Shown here: in pieces, positions 41,827 to 50,678 of the stretch
Numbering within the stretch: the first letter of the stretch is position 1
Layout of the letters: every line of letters starts with the position of its first letter
Assembly: GCF_014636775.1 (NCBI RefSeq)
Contig: NZ_BMEQ01000004.1
Coordinates: 124,001 to 188,000 of the forward strand
Direction of reading: 5' to 3'
DNA from: Kocuria dechangensis
GTDB taxonomy: Bacteria; Actinomycetota; Actinomycetes; Actinomycetales; Micrococcaceae
Length of the DNA stretch: 64,000 nt
Program-made: the position numbers and the translations under genes
Notes under the pieces: model-generated
The model's input: only the letters and a program-made list of their open reading frames with translations
Told to the model about the DNA's origin: nothing
Databases searched by the model: none

Positions 41827-42438
41827 ATGCAACACGAAGAGCCCTCAGAGAAGATGTTTGACACCCAGTTCGGCGGACGAGTTCGCCACTACCGTGAGGC
41901 TCAAGAGGTGAGTCAACGGGACCTGGCTAGACGTGTAACTGCACTCGGTGCATCGGTGGACGCCTCCGGTATCTCCCGTATTGAGAAGGGCACGAGGACG
42001 GTTAAGTTATTTGAGGCCGTTGCCTTGGCTGAAGCTCTAGATGTGCCACTTGACTACCTCATCCACGGCCAAAGCGCCCGGGCCGAACTAAACACAATCC
42101 GCAACGAGCTGAGCAGATATTTGAAGGAATTTCACAGTTCTGTTTTCAGGGTGGCTACTACTGCCGGTGATATCGAAGATATGCTGGCCACGGACCCTGA
42201 GTTGCTCGCCAGCCTGGCGTCCAGCGACCAGGAACCGCCAGCCTCAGCCGCGGATTATCCCGGATGGGTCGCAACCCGTGCGCGCGAGGAAATGTCACCA
42301 CCCGGCGCGGGCCACGTGCTTTTGAGCGGCGATATAGAGCAAACGAAACGCCTTAGGGCAATGCTTTTCGACATCATCAAGGCGCAACTTCCTATCCCCA
42401 GCGGTGAAAATCTGCCTGCCATGGGTGTCGACGACTGA
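41827..42438 (+). CDS. XRE-family repressor
   Basis: A 203-residue regulator with an N-terminal Cro/CI helix-turn-helix (FGGRVRHYREAQEVSQRDLA, then SVDASGISRIEKGTRTVKL) and a C-terminal domain without a catalytic Ser-Lys protease pattern. It probably represses the excisionase operon through the TTGCAGA repeats. Start: ATG 41827, near-leaderless, or ATG 41854. Its stop shares one base with the integrase start (TGATG). Confidence 0.8.
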   Translation: MQHEEPSEKMFDTQFGGRVRHYREAQEVSQRDLARRVTALGASVDASGISRIEKGTRTVKLFEAVALAEALDVPLDYLIHGQSARAELNTIRNELSRYLKEFHSSVFRVATTAGDIEDMLATDPELLASLASSDQEPPASAADYPGWVATRAREEMSPPGAGHVLLSGDIEQTKRLRAMLFDIIKAQLPIPSGENLPAMGVDD

Positions 42439-43547
42439 TGGCATCCATCAAGAAACGCCCTAATGGCTCCTGGAGGGCCCGGTACAGGGACCACGAGGGT
42501 AAAGAGCACGCCCGGCATTTTCCCCGGAAGATCGACGCTCAACACTGGCTCGATGAGGTGACCACTTCGGTCCGCACTGGCCGCTACGTCGATCCCGGGC
42601 ACGGGCGCACCACGTTGACGGACTATTTCGAGGAGTACGCTGCGCGTCAGCTCTGGGAAGCCGGAACCGAACGCGCCATGCGCTTAGCAGTCCGCGACTG
42701 CACCTTCGCCGGCACCCCGTTCGGGAAGCTCAGCAGGGGTCACGCCGAACACTGGGTGAAGGACATGTCCACCCGACTCGCGCCCGGTACCATCCGAACC
42801 CGCTTCAACAACGTCCACACCGTCATCCGTGGCGCAGTCCACGACAAGAGGCTTCCCGAAGACTTCATGCGAGGCGTGAGGTTGCCCTCCACCGGCTCCA
42901 CAGAGCACAAGCTAAGGATTCCCACACCCGAGCAGGTCGGGATGATCCTGGGCGCGTCCGAGGATCACACACGGACGTTCTGGGCGGTCTGCGCGTTCGC
43001 TGGTCTACGGCTCGGGGAAGCTGCGGGTCTGCGCGCCGAGGACATCGACATCGAGGGCCGCACGATCCGGATAGAGCGGCAAGTCCAACGGGCACCGGGC
43101 GGTGTCGAAGTCCGCGAACCGAAGTACGGGTCGCAACGCACCGTGTACGCACCGGACAGTCTCACCACGATGTTGGAAGAGCATATCGGCAGTGGCGTCT
43201 ACGGCGACGGTTGGTTGTTCATCGGCTCGAGAGGCAACCCACCACACCAAAACACGGTCGGGCACTGGTGGCGGAAGACCACCGCGACTGCGGGCGTGAC
43301 CGGGTTCGTTCTCCACGACCTCCGGCACTTCTACGCCTCCGGGCTCATCGCTGCCGGCTGCGACGTCGTGACCGTGCAGAGGGCCTTGGGCCACAAGAAA
43401 CCCACTGTCACGCTCAACACGTACAGCCACCTCTGGCCCACGGCCGAAGACAGGACAAGGGCCGCTGCTCAGGGCCTCATCGACTCCGCGTTCGGTATTC
43501 CTGCGGACTCCATGCGGACCTTGAGCGACAACATGCCGTCTGACTAG
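42438..43547 (+). CDS. int: Tyrosine recombinase/integrase
   Basis: A 369-residue phage-type integrase. The N-terminal arm-binding domain (KRPNGSWRARYRDHEGKEH) is followed by a SAM-like core-binding domain and the catalytic domain. Catalytic residues are R191 (AGLRLGEA), H293 and R296 (LHDLRHFYAS), H319 (LGHKKP) and Y329 (NTYSHL). It should recombine the 16-bp ychF site at 43565. The gene ends 18 bp before that site, and one arm-type repeat lies in its 3' end. It is coupled to the repressor gene (TGATG). Confidence 0.93.
   Translation: MASIKKRPNGSWRARYRDHEGKEHARHFPRKIDAQHWLDEVTTSVRTGRYVDPGHGRTTLTDYFEEYAARQLWEAGTERAMRLAVRDCTFAGTPFGKLSRGHAEHWVKDMSTRLAPGTIRTRFNNVHTVIRGAVHDKRLPEDFMRGVRLPSTGSTEHKLRIPTPEQVGMILGASEDHTRTFWAVCAFAGLRLGEAAGLRAEDIDIEGRTIRIERQVQRAPGGVEVREPKYGSQRTVYAPDSLTTMLEEHIGSGVYGDGWLFIGSRGNPPHQNTVGHWWRKTTATAGVTGFVLHDLRHFYASGLIAAGCDVVTVQRALGHKKPTVTLNTYSHLWPTAEDRTRAAAQGLIDSAFGIPADSMRTLSDNMPSD
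43502..43519 (+). repeat. Right-end integrase arm-type repeat
   Basis: TGCGGACTCCATGCGGAC, identical to 32106-32123. It contains two TGCGGAC units and lies inside the 3' end of the integrase gene, 46 bp from the attR core. Confidence 0.6.
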
Positions 43548-43562
43548 GGTATATATGCAGGA

Positions 43563-44648
43563 CTAGACGTTGAAGCGGAACTCCACCACGTCGCCGTCGC
43601 GCATGACGTAGTCCTTGCCCTCCATCCGGACCTTGCCGGCGGCCTTGGCCTCGGCCATGGACCCGGCGGCGTCCAGGTCCTCGAAGGAGACGATCTCGGC
43701 CTTGATGAACCCGCGCTCGAAGTCGGTGTGGATGACGCCGGCGGCCTGCGGGGCGGTGGCGCCCACGGGGATGGTCCAGGCGCGGGACTCCTTGGGGCCG
43801 GCGGTGAGGTAGGTCTGCAGCCCGAGGGTGTGGAAGCCGACGCGGGCGAGCTTGTCGAGGCCGGCCTCGTCCTGGCCGGACATCTCCAGCATCTCGCGGG
43901 CCTCCTCCTCGTCGAGCTCCACGAGCTCGGACTCGAGCTTGGCGTCCAGGAAGACGGCGTCGGCGGGGGCCACCAGGTCCCGGAGCTCCTGCTGCCTGGC
44001 GGGGTCGGCCAGCACCCCGTCGTCGGCGTTGAAGACGTAGATGAAGGGCTTGGCGGTGAGCAGGCTCAGGTCGCGCAGCTGCTCGACGTCGAGCTTCTCC
44101 TTCTCCGCGACCCCGAAGACCGTGTCCCCCCGCTCGAGCACCGCCTGCGCCTGCTGCATGGCGGCGAGCTTGGCGGGGTCGGCCTTCTTGATCTTGACCT
44201 GCTTCTCGAGCCGCGGGATCGCGTTCTCGAGGGTCTGCAGGTCGGCGAGGATCAGCTCGGTGTTGATGGTCTCCATGTCGGAGGCGGGGTCGATCTTGCC
44301 GTCCACGTGGATGACGTCCGGGTCGTCGAACGCGCGCACGACCTGCGCGATGGCCTGCGCCTCGCGGATGTTGGCGAGGAACTGGTTGCCCAGGCCCTCC
44401 CCCTCGGAGGCGCCCTTCACGATGCCGGCGATGTCCACGAAGGAGACGGTGGCGGGGAGGATGCGCTCGGAACCGAAGATCTCGGCGAGCCGGTCGAGCC
44501 GGGGGTCCGGCAGGTTGACCACGCCGATGTTCGGTTCGATGGTCGCGAACGGGTAGTTCGCCGCCAGGACGGTGTTGCGGGTCAGCGCGTTGAACAGGGT
44601 GGACTTGCCGACGTTGGGCAGTCCGACGATTCCGATAGTAAGAGCCAC
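43563..44648 (-). CDS. ychF: Redox-regulated ribosome-binding ATPase
   Basis: A 361-residue Obg-family P-loop protein. ALTIGIVGLPNVGKSTLFNA holds the G1 motif, with DIAGIVKGASEGEGLGNQFL and NADD/TKPFIYVFN motifs following, and the C-terminal TGS-like domain ends FRFNV. YchF prefers ATP and associates with ribosomes under stress. The start is GTG 44648, giving the standard N terminus. The gene is intact: the integrated element uses its 3' end as attachment site and replaced the stop codon with TAG. Confidence 0.94.
   Translation of the reverse strand: MALTIGIVGLPNVGKSTLFNALTRNTVLAANYPFATIEPNIGVVNLPDPRLDRLAEIFGSERILPATVSFVDIAGIVKGASEGEGLGNQFLANIREAQAIAQVVRAFDDPDVIHVDGKIDPASDMETINTELILADLQTLENAIPRLEKQVKIKKADPAKLAAMQQAQAVLERGDTVFGVAEKEKLDVEQLRDLSLLTAKPFIYVFNADDGVLADPARQQELRDLVAPADAVFLDAKLESELVELDEEEAREMLEMSGQDEAGLDKLARVGFHTLGLQTYLTAGPKESRAWTIPVGATAPQAAGVIHTDFERGFIKAEIVSFEDLDAAGSMAEAKAAGKVRMEGKDYVMRDGDVVEFRFNV
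43565..43580. repeat. attR core (ychF 3' end)
   Basis: The second copy of AGACGTTGAAGCGGAA. It forms the last codons of ychF, and the stop codon next to it is TAG, supplied by the element. The left copy is followed by TGA in the same frame. Confidence 0.85.
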
Positions 44649-44682
44649 GGGAGACAAGTCTACCCGCCGGTCGTCCCCCGGG

Positions 44683-45765
44683 TCAGCGCGTGGGCCGGGC
44701 CCCGCGGCCGCCGAGCCGGTGGGAGGTGTCCCCGGCGGCGGTGAGCCGGGCGCGCAGCTCCTTGGGGAGGGAGAACAGGACGTCCTCCTCGGCGGTGACG
44801 ACCTCCTCGACCTCGCCGTAGCCGTACTCCGCCAGCAGCCGCAGGACGTCCTGGACGAGCACCTCCGGCACGGACGCGCCGCTGGTCACCCCGACCGTGG
44901 CGACGCCCTCGAACCAGGACTCGTCCACCTGGTGGGCGAAGTCCACGCGCTCGGCCCGGCGGGCGCCGTACTCGAGGGCGACCTCCTTGAGCCGCACGGA
45001 GTTGGAGGAGTTCGCGGAGCCCACCACGATCACGAGGTCGGCGTCGGGGGCGACCTTCTTGATCGCGGTCTGCCGGTTGGAGGTCGCGTAGCAGATGTCG
45101 TCGCTGGGCGGGTCCTGCAGCGAGGGGAAGCGCTCGCGCAGCCGCTCGACGGTCTCCAGGGTCTCGTCGACGCTGAGGGTGGTCTGGGACAGCCACACGA
45201 CCTTGTCGGGGTCCCGGACGACCACCTTGTCGACCTCGTCGGGGCTGTTGACGACCTGGATGTGCTCGGGGGCCTCCCCGGAGGTGCCCTCCACCTCCTC
45301 GTGGCCGTCGTGGCCGATGAGCAGGATGTCGTAGTCGCTCCTGGCGAAGCGCACGGCCTCTCGGTGCACCTTGGTCACGAGGGGGCACGTGGCGTCGATG
45401 GTGCGCAGGCTGCGGTCCTCGGCGGACTGCACGACGGCCGGGGAGACGCCGTGGGCGGAGAAGATCAGCAGGGACCCCTCCGGCACCTCGTCGGTCTCGT
45501 CCACGAACACGGCGCCCTGCTCCTCGAGGGTGCCGACCACGAACTTGTTGTGCACGATCTCCTTGCGCACGTACACCGGGGCGCCGTAGTGCTCGAGCGC
45601 CTTCTCCACCGCGATGACCGCGCGGTCCACACCGGCGCAGTACCCGCGCGGGGAGGCGAGCAGGACCTTCTTGGGGCCGTCGACGGGGGCGGCGGCGGCC
45701 ACGTCCTCGGGCGAGCGCCGCTGACGGGGGACGGTGGGCATGGAGAGCGCAACGGTGGTCGGCAT
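44683..45765 (-). CDS. ispH: 4-hydroxy-3-methylbut-2-enyl diphosphate reductase
   Basis: A 360-residue IspH/LytB enzyme, the last step of the MEP isoprenoid pathway. The three cysteines for the [4Fe-4S] cluster are in [20 protein letters not shown] and [11 protein letters not shown], and the segment SSNSVRL plus the conserved SAHG and TSGASVPE motifs are present. It has an extra N-terminal tail of about 30 residues and a basic C-terminal end, both usual in actinobacteria. The start is ATG 45765, seven bases after TAGCAT. The stop codon is 34 bp from ychF. Confidence 0.93.
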   Translation of the reverse strand: MPTTVALSMPTVPRQRRSPEDVAAAAPVDGPKKVLLASPRGYCAGVDRAVIAVEKALEHYGAPVYVRKEIVHNKFVVGTLEEQGAVFVDETDEVPEGSLLIFSAHGVSPAVVQSAEDRSLRTIDATCPLVTKVHREAVRFARSDYDILLIGHDGHEEVEGTSGEAPEHIQVVNSPDEVDKVVVRDPDKVVWLSQTTLSVDETLETVERLRERFPSLQDPPSDDICYATSNRQTAIKKVAPDADLVIVVGSANSSNSVRLKEVALEYGARRAERVDFAHQVDESWFEGVATVGVTSGASVPEVLVQDVLRLLAEYGYGEVEEVVTAEEDVLFSLPKELRARLTAAGDTSHRLGGRGARPTR

Positions 45766-45775
45766 GGCCTCCATG

Positions 45776-46729
45776 CTACGCGGTGGCGCGCCTCCGGCGC
45801 CGTGAGCCGGCCGACACCGCGACGGCCCCCAGGAGGCCGACGGCGCCCGCGGCGCCGGCCACCCACCCGGCCGTGACCATGCGCTCGCCGAGCTCGCCCA
45901 GGAGCAGCTGCGTGACGCGGTCGACGACGAGCTGCACGAGCGGGTCGGAGCCCAGGGCGCCGGTGGTCCGGTGCACGCCCCGCTCGACGACCACCCACAC
46001 GACCCCGAGGCCCGCGAGCGAGCCGAGGCCCATGACGGCGAGGGTCGCGAACCGGTGCCGGGTCACGGCGAGCGCGAGCACCCCCAGTGCCCCGGCGGCC
46101 CAGGTGAGCGGCTCGGCCATGCCGGTCAGCCGCGTCCCGTGGTCGACGAGCCGGCCCGTGCCGGTCCCCGGGACGGTCAGCACGCCCTGCCGGCCGGCCA
46201 GGCCGGTGTCCACCCCCACGGCGCGCTGCACGGCGCCGTCGACCGCGCCGAGCAGCGGGGTGAGGTCGAGCACGAGGTCCGCCGGCGCCCGCTCCACCGC
46301 GCCGTCGGCGGGGACGTTCGCCGCGTGGGTGCGGACCAGCGCCTGGGTCCAGGCGCGCTGGTAGGCGGGGTCGGCGGAGAGGTTCACCGCGACGTCCCCG
46401 GCACGGCGGGCCGCCTCGTCGACGAGGCGGTCCAGGAAGGCGATGCCCGTTGAGCGCTCCCCCACGAACGAGTCGACGGCCCGGTCCACGGCCGTGCGGG
46501 CCAGCTCCTCCTGGAAGGCGCGGTCGTCGGCGAGGGTCCCGACGACGCGGGTGAAGCCCTCGCGGGAGACCACCGTCTCCCCGGCCCAGTGCAGCGGCAC
46601 GAGCACCGCGACGAGGGACGCCGTGGCGAGGCCGAGGACCGTGCCGAGGCCGGTGCGCAGCACGGTGGCGGCCCGTCGTGGGGAGCCGGGCCCGGGAGCG
46701 GTGGCGGTGGCGGTGGCGGTGGAGCTCAC
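45776..46729 (-). CDS. Integral membrane protein of unknown function
   Basis: A 317-residue protein with four predicted helices: one near the N terminus ([16 protein letters not shown]) and three at the C-terminal end. A large extracytoplasmic loop (about 55-215) contains [20 protein letters not shown], similar to the large loop of many actinobacterial membrane proteins of unknown role. The leader has a TATATATA repeat from (GGTGGC)n-like DNA. The GTG lies six bases after TACAGT, so it is probably leaderless. Confidence 0.72.
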   Translation of the reverse strand: MSSTATATATAPGPGSPRRAATVLRTGLGTVLGLATASLVAVLVPLHWAGETVVSREGFTRVVGTLADDRAFQEELARTAVDRAVDSFVGERSTGIAFLDRLVDEAARRAGDVAVNLSADPAYQRAWTQALVRTHAANVPADGAVERAPADLVLDLTPLLGAVDGAVQRAVGVDTGLAGRQGVLTVPGTGTGRLVDHGTRLTGMAEPLTWAAGALGVLALAVTRHRFATLAVMGLGSLAGLGVVWVVVERGVHRTTGALGSDPLVQLVVDRVTQLLLGELGERMVTAGWVAGAAGAVGLLGAVAVSAGSRRRRRATA

Positions 46730-46840
46730 GCGACCACTGTAGGCAGGATTCCCGTGCCGCACAGCCCTGCCGGGTCCCCGGCGCGCCCGCGGGGGCCCGG
46801 GCCCGGGTCGGCTGTCCGGCGGGGGTGGTATGCATGGAGC

Positions 46841-48142
46841 ATGACCTATCTGGAGCCGCCGCAGGACGCGCCGGGGGACGGAGCCCGCGAGCTGCCGCCG
46901 CGGGCGGACCGGACGACGCCGGAGAACCCGTGGCCGCTGCGGCTGCTCTCCGAGAACCTGCACGCCTACATCGCCCGCTGCGCCCCCACCTGGGTGGAGG
47001 GGCAGATCATCGAGCTCAACCAGCGCGCCCGCGTCACCTACGTGACCCTGCGCGACGTCGACGCCGAGATCTCGGTGCCGGTGACCCTCTTCGCCGGGGC
47101 GACCGCCCACCTGGACCGCCCGCTCGAGAAGGGCATGCGCGTGGTCGCCCAGCTCAAGCCGGACTTCTGGACGAAGACGGGCCGGCTGTCGATGCTGGGC
47201 CACGGCATCCGGCCCGTGGGCCTCGGGGACCTCCTGGAGCGGCTCGAGCGGCTGCGCCGGGCCCTCGCCGAGGAGGGCCTCTTCGACGCCTCCCGCAAGC
47301 AGCCCCTGCCCCTGCTCCCCCGCCGGGTGGGCCTGGTCACCGGGCGCAGCTCGGACGCGGAGAAGGACGTCATCCGCAACGCGACCCTGCGCTGGCCCGC
47401 CGTGCGCTTCGAGGTCCGCGAGGTCGCGGTGCAGGGCTCCGGCGCCGTGCGCGCCGTGACCGAGGCCCTCCGGGAGCTCGACGTGATGGCGGAGGTCGAC
47501 GTCATCGTCATCGCCCGCGGCGGCGGCTCCTTCGAGGACCTCCTGGCCTTCAGCGACGAGCAGCTCGTCCGTGCGGTCGCCGCGGCCCGCACCCCCGTGG
47601 TCAGCGCGATCGGCCACGAGAACGACCAGCCGATCCTGGACTGGGTGGCGGACCTGCGCGCCTCGACGCCCACGGACGCCGGCAAGCGGATCGTCCCCGA
47701 CGTGGTCGAGGAGCGGGCGGGGGTCGCCCGCGCCCGGGCGTCCCTGGACCGGGCCGTGCGGACGTTCCTGGACCGGGAGGCCGCCGGCCTCGCCGGGGTC
47801 CGCTCCCGCCCCGCGCTGGCCCAGCCCGAGGACATGATCCTGCTGCGGGAGGAGGACGTGGACCGGCTGCGCACCCGCGCGCTGTCCGCCGTGGACTCCC
47901 GCACGCTGCGGGACCGCGACGCCGTGCGCCACCTGCGCGCCCGGGTCCGCGCCCTGTCCCCGCAGGAGACCCTGCAGCGCGGCTACGCCGTGGTCCTGGA
48001 CGCCTCCGGGGCCGTGGTCACCGACGCCGCCGCGGTGCGGCCCGGGGACGCGCTCGGCGTGCGGCTGGCCGCCGGCGAGCTCGGCGTGCGGGCCGAGACG
48101 GTCTCCGCCCGCAGGCCCGGCGAGCACCCCGGGCCGGGCTGA
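46841..48142 (+). CDS. xseA: Exodeoxyribonuclease VII large subunit
   Basis: A 433-residue XseA with N-terminal OB fold (VEGQIIELNQRARVTYVTLR), the catalytic domain with GLVTGRSSDAEKDVIRN, VIARGGGSFEDLLAFSDE and VSAIGHENDQPILDWVADLR, and the C-terminal helical region. With XseB it degrades single-stranded DNA. Actinobacterial proteins of about this length are usual. The small-subunit gene follows. Confidence 0.94.
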   Translation: MTYLEPPQDAPGDGARELPPRADRTTPENPWPLRLLSENLHAYIARCAPTWVEGQIIELNQRARVTYVTLRDVDAEISVPVTLFAGATAHLDRPLEKGMRVVAQLKPDFWTKTGRLSMLGHGIRPVGLGDLLERLERLRRALAEEGLFDASRKQPLPLLPRRVGLVTGRSSDAEKDVIRNATLRWPAVRFEVREVAVQGSGAVRAVTEALRELDVMAEVDVIVIARGGGSFEDLLAFSDEQLVRAVAAARTPVVSAIGHENDQPILDWVADLRASTPTDAGKRIVPDVVEERAGVARARASLDRAVRTFLDREAAGLAGVRSRPALAQPEDMILLREEDVDRLRTRALSAVDSRTLRDRDAVRHLRARVRALSPQETLQRGYAVVLDASGAVVTDAAAVRPGDALGVRLAAGELGVRAETVSARRPGEHPGPG

Positions 48143-48228
48143 GCCCGCGCCCCCACCGCCTTCAGAGAACCCCCGGAACCCACCACGGGACCACCCGACC
48201 GAGCACGTCCGAACGAGAGGCCGCACCG

Positions 48229-48495
48229 ATGGCGAGCACCGACCACCCCGCAGCACCCGACCTGTCCGACATCGCGAGCATGGGCTACGAGCAGGCCCGC
48301 GAGGAGCTCGTGCAGGTCGTCTCCCGGCTCGAGGCCGGGGGCACGTCCCTCGAGGAGTCCCTCGCCCTGTGGGAGCGCGGCGAGGCGCTGGCCGCCCGGT
48401 GCGAGCAGTGGCTCGACGGCGCCCGCGAACGGCTCGACGCCGCCCGGGCCCGCCGCGCGGACGCCGACGGCGGGGAGCCCGCCGAGGAGTCCTGA
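48229..48495 (+). CDS. xseB: Exodeoxyribonuclease VII small subunit
   Basis: An 88-residue protein with MGYEQAREELVQVVSRLEAG followed by SLEESLALWERGEALAARCE, the signature of XseB, which binds XseA and is needed for stability. It lies 86 bp downstream of xseA. Confidence 0.93.
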   Translation: MASTDHPAAPDLSDIASMGYEQAREELVQVVSRLEAGGTSLEESLALWERGEALAARCEQWLDGARERLDAARARRADADGGEPAEES

Positions 48496-48506
48496 GCCGC
48501 GGCGCG

Positions 48507-49376
48507 TCAGAGCCGGGCGAGGCGCCGGCGCATCAGCCGGACGTCGTAGGGCGGGGCCGGCCAGTCCAGCTGCAGCTCGGCCAGCGCGGAGATCAGCAGG
48601 TCCTGCACCACGGCGCGGGAGTACCACTTCTTGTCGGTGGGCACCACGTACCAGGGCGCGTGGTCGGCGTCGGTCGCGTCGATGGCCCGCTCGTACGCGG
48701 CCATGTAGGTGTCCCACTGCCTGCGGGCCTCGAGGTCCGAGGGGTCGAACTTCCACTGCCGGGTCGGGTCCTCGAGGCGGGCCAGCAGGTTCTTCCGCTG
48801 GGCCGCCAGGCCCAGGTGCAGGAAGACCTTGACGATCAGCGTCCCGTCCTCGGCCAGCTCCCGCTCGAACTCCCGGATCTCGGCGTAGCGCCGCTCCAGC
48901 TGCTCGTCGTCGATCGTGTCGTGGACCACGGGCACCAGGACGTCCTCGTAGTGGGAGCGGTCGAAGGCCCCGATCACCCCCGGGCGGGGCAGCTGCCGGC
49001 GGATCCGCTCCAGGAAGTGCTGGGCGGCCTCCTCCGGGGTGGGCCGGCCGAAGCCGTGGGTGTGCACGCCGTGGGGGTTCAGCCCCCCGAGCACGTGCTG
49101 GAGGATCCCGCCCTTGCCGGAGGTGTCCATGCCCTGGAGCACCAGCAGCAGCCGGTGCCGGGCCCCGGTCGTGGCGTTGGCGTAGATGAGCCGCTGCAGC
49201 AGGGCCAGCTCGCCGTCGCGGGCCGCGCGCACCGAGAGGCCGAGCCGCTTGGTGCCGGCGAAGCCGGGCGTGGCCCCGGTGTCCACCGCGGCCAGGGAGA
49301 GCCCCGGACGGGCGCGCAGCAGCGGCCGCACGTCCTGCTCGAACCCGGTGCCGGACAGCTTCTCGCCGACGGTCAT
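48507..49376 (-). CDS. ppk2: Polyphosphate kinase 2 family protein
   Basis: A 289-residue PPK2-type phosphotransferase. The P-loop QGMDTSGKGG (81-90), GAFDRSHYEDVL and WKFDPSDLEARRQWDTYMAA with a lid region give the family signature. These cytosolic enzymes use polyphosphate to phosphorylate nucleotides such as ADP, AMP or GDP; the preferred nucleotide is not readable here. The gene is convergent with xseB and 40 bp downstream of the aminotransferase gene. Confidence 0.9.
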   Translation of the reverse strand: MTVGEKLSGTGFEQDVRPLLRARPGLSLAAVDTGATPGFAGTKRLGLSVRAARDGELALLQRLIYANATTGARHRLLLVLQGMDTSGKGGILQHVLGGLNPHGVHTHGFGRPTPEEAAQHFLERIRRQLPRPGVIGAFDRSHYEDVLVPVVHDTIDDEQLERRYAEIREFERELAEDGTLIVKVFLHLGLAAQRKNLLARLEDPTRQWKFDPSDLEARRQWDTYMAAYERAIDATDADHAPWYVVPTDKKWYSRAVVQDLLISALAELQLDWPAPPYDVRLMRRRLARL

Positions 49377-49416
49377 GCGCGGACCTCCTGGTGGGGCGGG
49401 ACCGGCCGCCGGCCGG

Positions 49417-50634
49417 TCACTGGCGGTAGTTGGAGAGGAACTCCTCGATCCGGTCCAGGGCGGTGCCGAGCATCTCCACGGACGGGAGGGTCACGAGGCG
49501 GAAGTGGTCCGGCTCGGACCAGTTGAAGGCCGTGCCGTGGCTGACCAGGATCTTCTGCTCCTTGAGCAGGTCCAGCGCGAACTTCTCGTCGTCGACGATG
49601 TGGAACTTCTCGACGTCGAGCTTCGGGAACAGGTAGAGGGCGCCGTCGGCCTGCTGGCAGGTGACGCCGTCGATCTCGTTGAGCCGCCGGTGCGCGAGGT
49701 CGCGCTGCGCCTTGAGCCGGCCCCCGGGCAGGATCAGGTCGTTGATGGACTGGTACCCGCCGAGCGCGGTCTGGATCGCGTGCTGGGCCGGCACGTTGGC
49801 GCACATGCGCATGTTGGCGAGCAGCTTGATGCCCTCGATGAAGCTCTCGGCCTTCCAGTTCGGCCCGGTGATGGCGAGCCACCCGGAGCGGTACCCGGCC
49901 ACCCGGTACGCCTTGGACAGCCCCGAGAAGGTCAGGCACAGGACGTCCTCGCCCGTGAGGGACGCGGTGTTGATCATCTCCGCGCCGTCGTAGGTGATCT
50001 TCTCGTAGATCTCGTCGGAGAACAGCAGCAGCTCGTGCTCGGCGGCGAGCGCCACGATCTTCTGCAGCACCTCGCGGGAGTACACGGCGCCCGTGGGGTT
50101 GTTCGGGTTGATGATCACGATGCCCCGGGTGTTCGGGGTGATCCGCGCCTCGAGGTCCTCGAGGTCCGGGTTCCAGCCGTCCTCCTCGTCGCAGCGGTAG
50201 TGCACGGGGGTCCCGCCGGCGAGCGCCACGGACGCCGTCCACAGCGGGTAGTCCGGGGTCGGCACGAGGATCTCGTCGCCCGGGTTGCACAGGGCCTGGA
50301 GGGACATGGTGATCAGCTCGGAGACGCCGTTGCCCAGGTAGACGTCGTCGGTGTCGAGGTTCATGATCCCGCGCGTCTGGTAGTACTGCACCACCGCGGT
50401 GCGGGCGGAGTAGATGCCCCGGGAGTCCGAGTAGCCCTGCGCGTTGGGCAGGTTCTTGATCATGTCCACGAGGATCGCGTCCGGCGCCTCGAACCCGAAG
50501 GGGGCAGGGTTGCCGATGTTGAGCTTGAGGATCCGGTGGCCCTCCGCCTCCATGCGCTCCGCCTGCTCCAGCACCGGGCCGCGGATGTCGTAGAGGACGT
50601 TCTTGAGCTTCTCGGACTGCTTCACCACTGCCAT
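49417..50634 (-). CDS. PLP-dependent aminotransferase (alanine type)
   Basis: A 405-residue class I/II aminotransferase. KLNIGNPAPFGF, PTPDYPLWTASV, INPNNPTGAVYS and the PLP lysine in SGLSKAYRVAGYRSGW match the AlaA/AlaT group, which makes alanine from pyruvate and glutamate. The ATG follows TAGGGT by seven bases, so it is probably leaderless. PPK2 follows after 40 bp. Confidence 0.88.
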   Translation of the reverse strand: MAVVKQSEKLKNVLYDIRGPVLEQAERMEAEGHRILKLNIGNPAPFGFEAPDAILVDMIKNLPNAQGYSDSRGIYSARTAVVQYYQTRGIMNLDTDDVYLGNGVSELITMSLQALCNPGDEILVPTPDYPLWTASVALAGGTPVHYRCDEEDGWNPDLEDLEARITPNTRGIVIINPNNPTGAVYSREVLQKIVALAAEHELLLFSDEIYEKITYDGAEMINTASLTGEDVLCLTFSGLSKAYRVAGYRSGWLAITGPNWKAESFIEGIKLLANMRMCANVPAQHAIQTALGGYQSINDLILPGGRLKAQRDLAHRRLNEIDGVTCQQADGALYLFPKLDVEKFHIVDDEKFALDLLKEQKILVSHGTAFNWSEPDHFRLVTLPSVEMLGTALDRIEEFLSNYRQ

Positions 50635-50678
50635 GCGCTCCACCCTACCCCCGGGACGGAGGACGGCCCCGACGCCGC

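Larger units (their letters stand above)
31984..43580. mobile_element. 11.6-kb integrative element in the ychF 3' end (candidate phage satellite)
   Basis: The element is bounded by the direct repeat AGACGTTGAAGCGGAA at 31984-31999 and 43565-43580, the second copy being the 3' end of ychF. Inside are a tyrosine integrase next to one end, a divergent repressor and excisionase pair, a RecA/RepA-like ATPase, many small overlapping genes, an HNH nuclease and a P27-type small terminase subunit. No structural, large-terminase or conjugation gene is present. GC content is visibly lower than in the flanks, especially at 32.5-36.5 kb. A decayed prophage is the main alternative. Confidence 0.85.

Noticed and set aside
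31984-43580. ICE or plasmid integrated by conjugation
   Set aside because: No relaxase, FtsK/TraB-type translocase or type IV secretion gene is visible.
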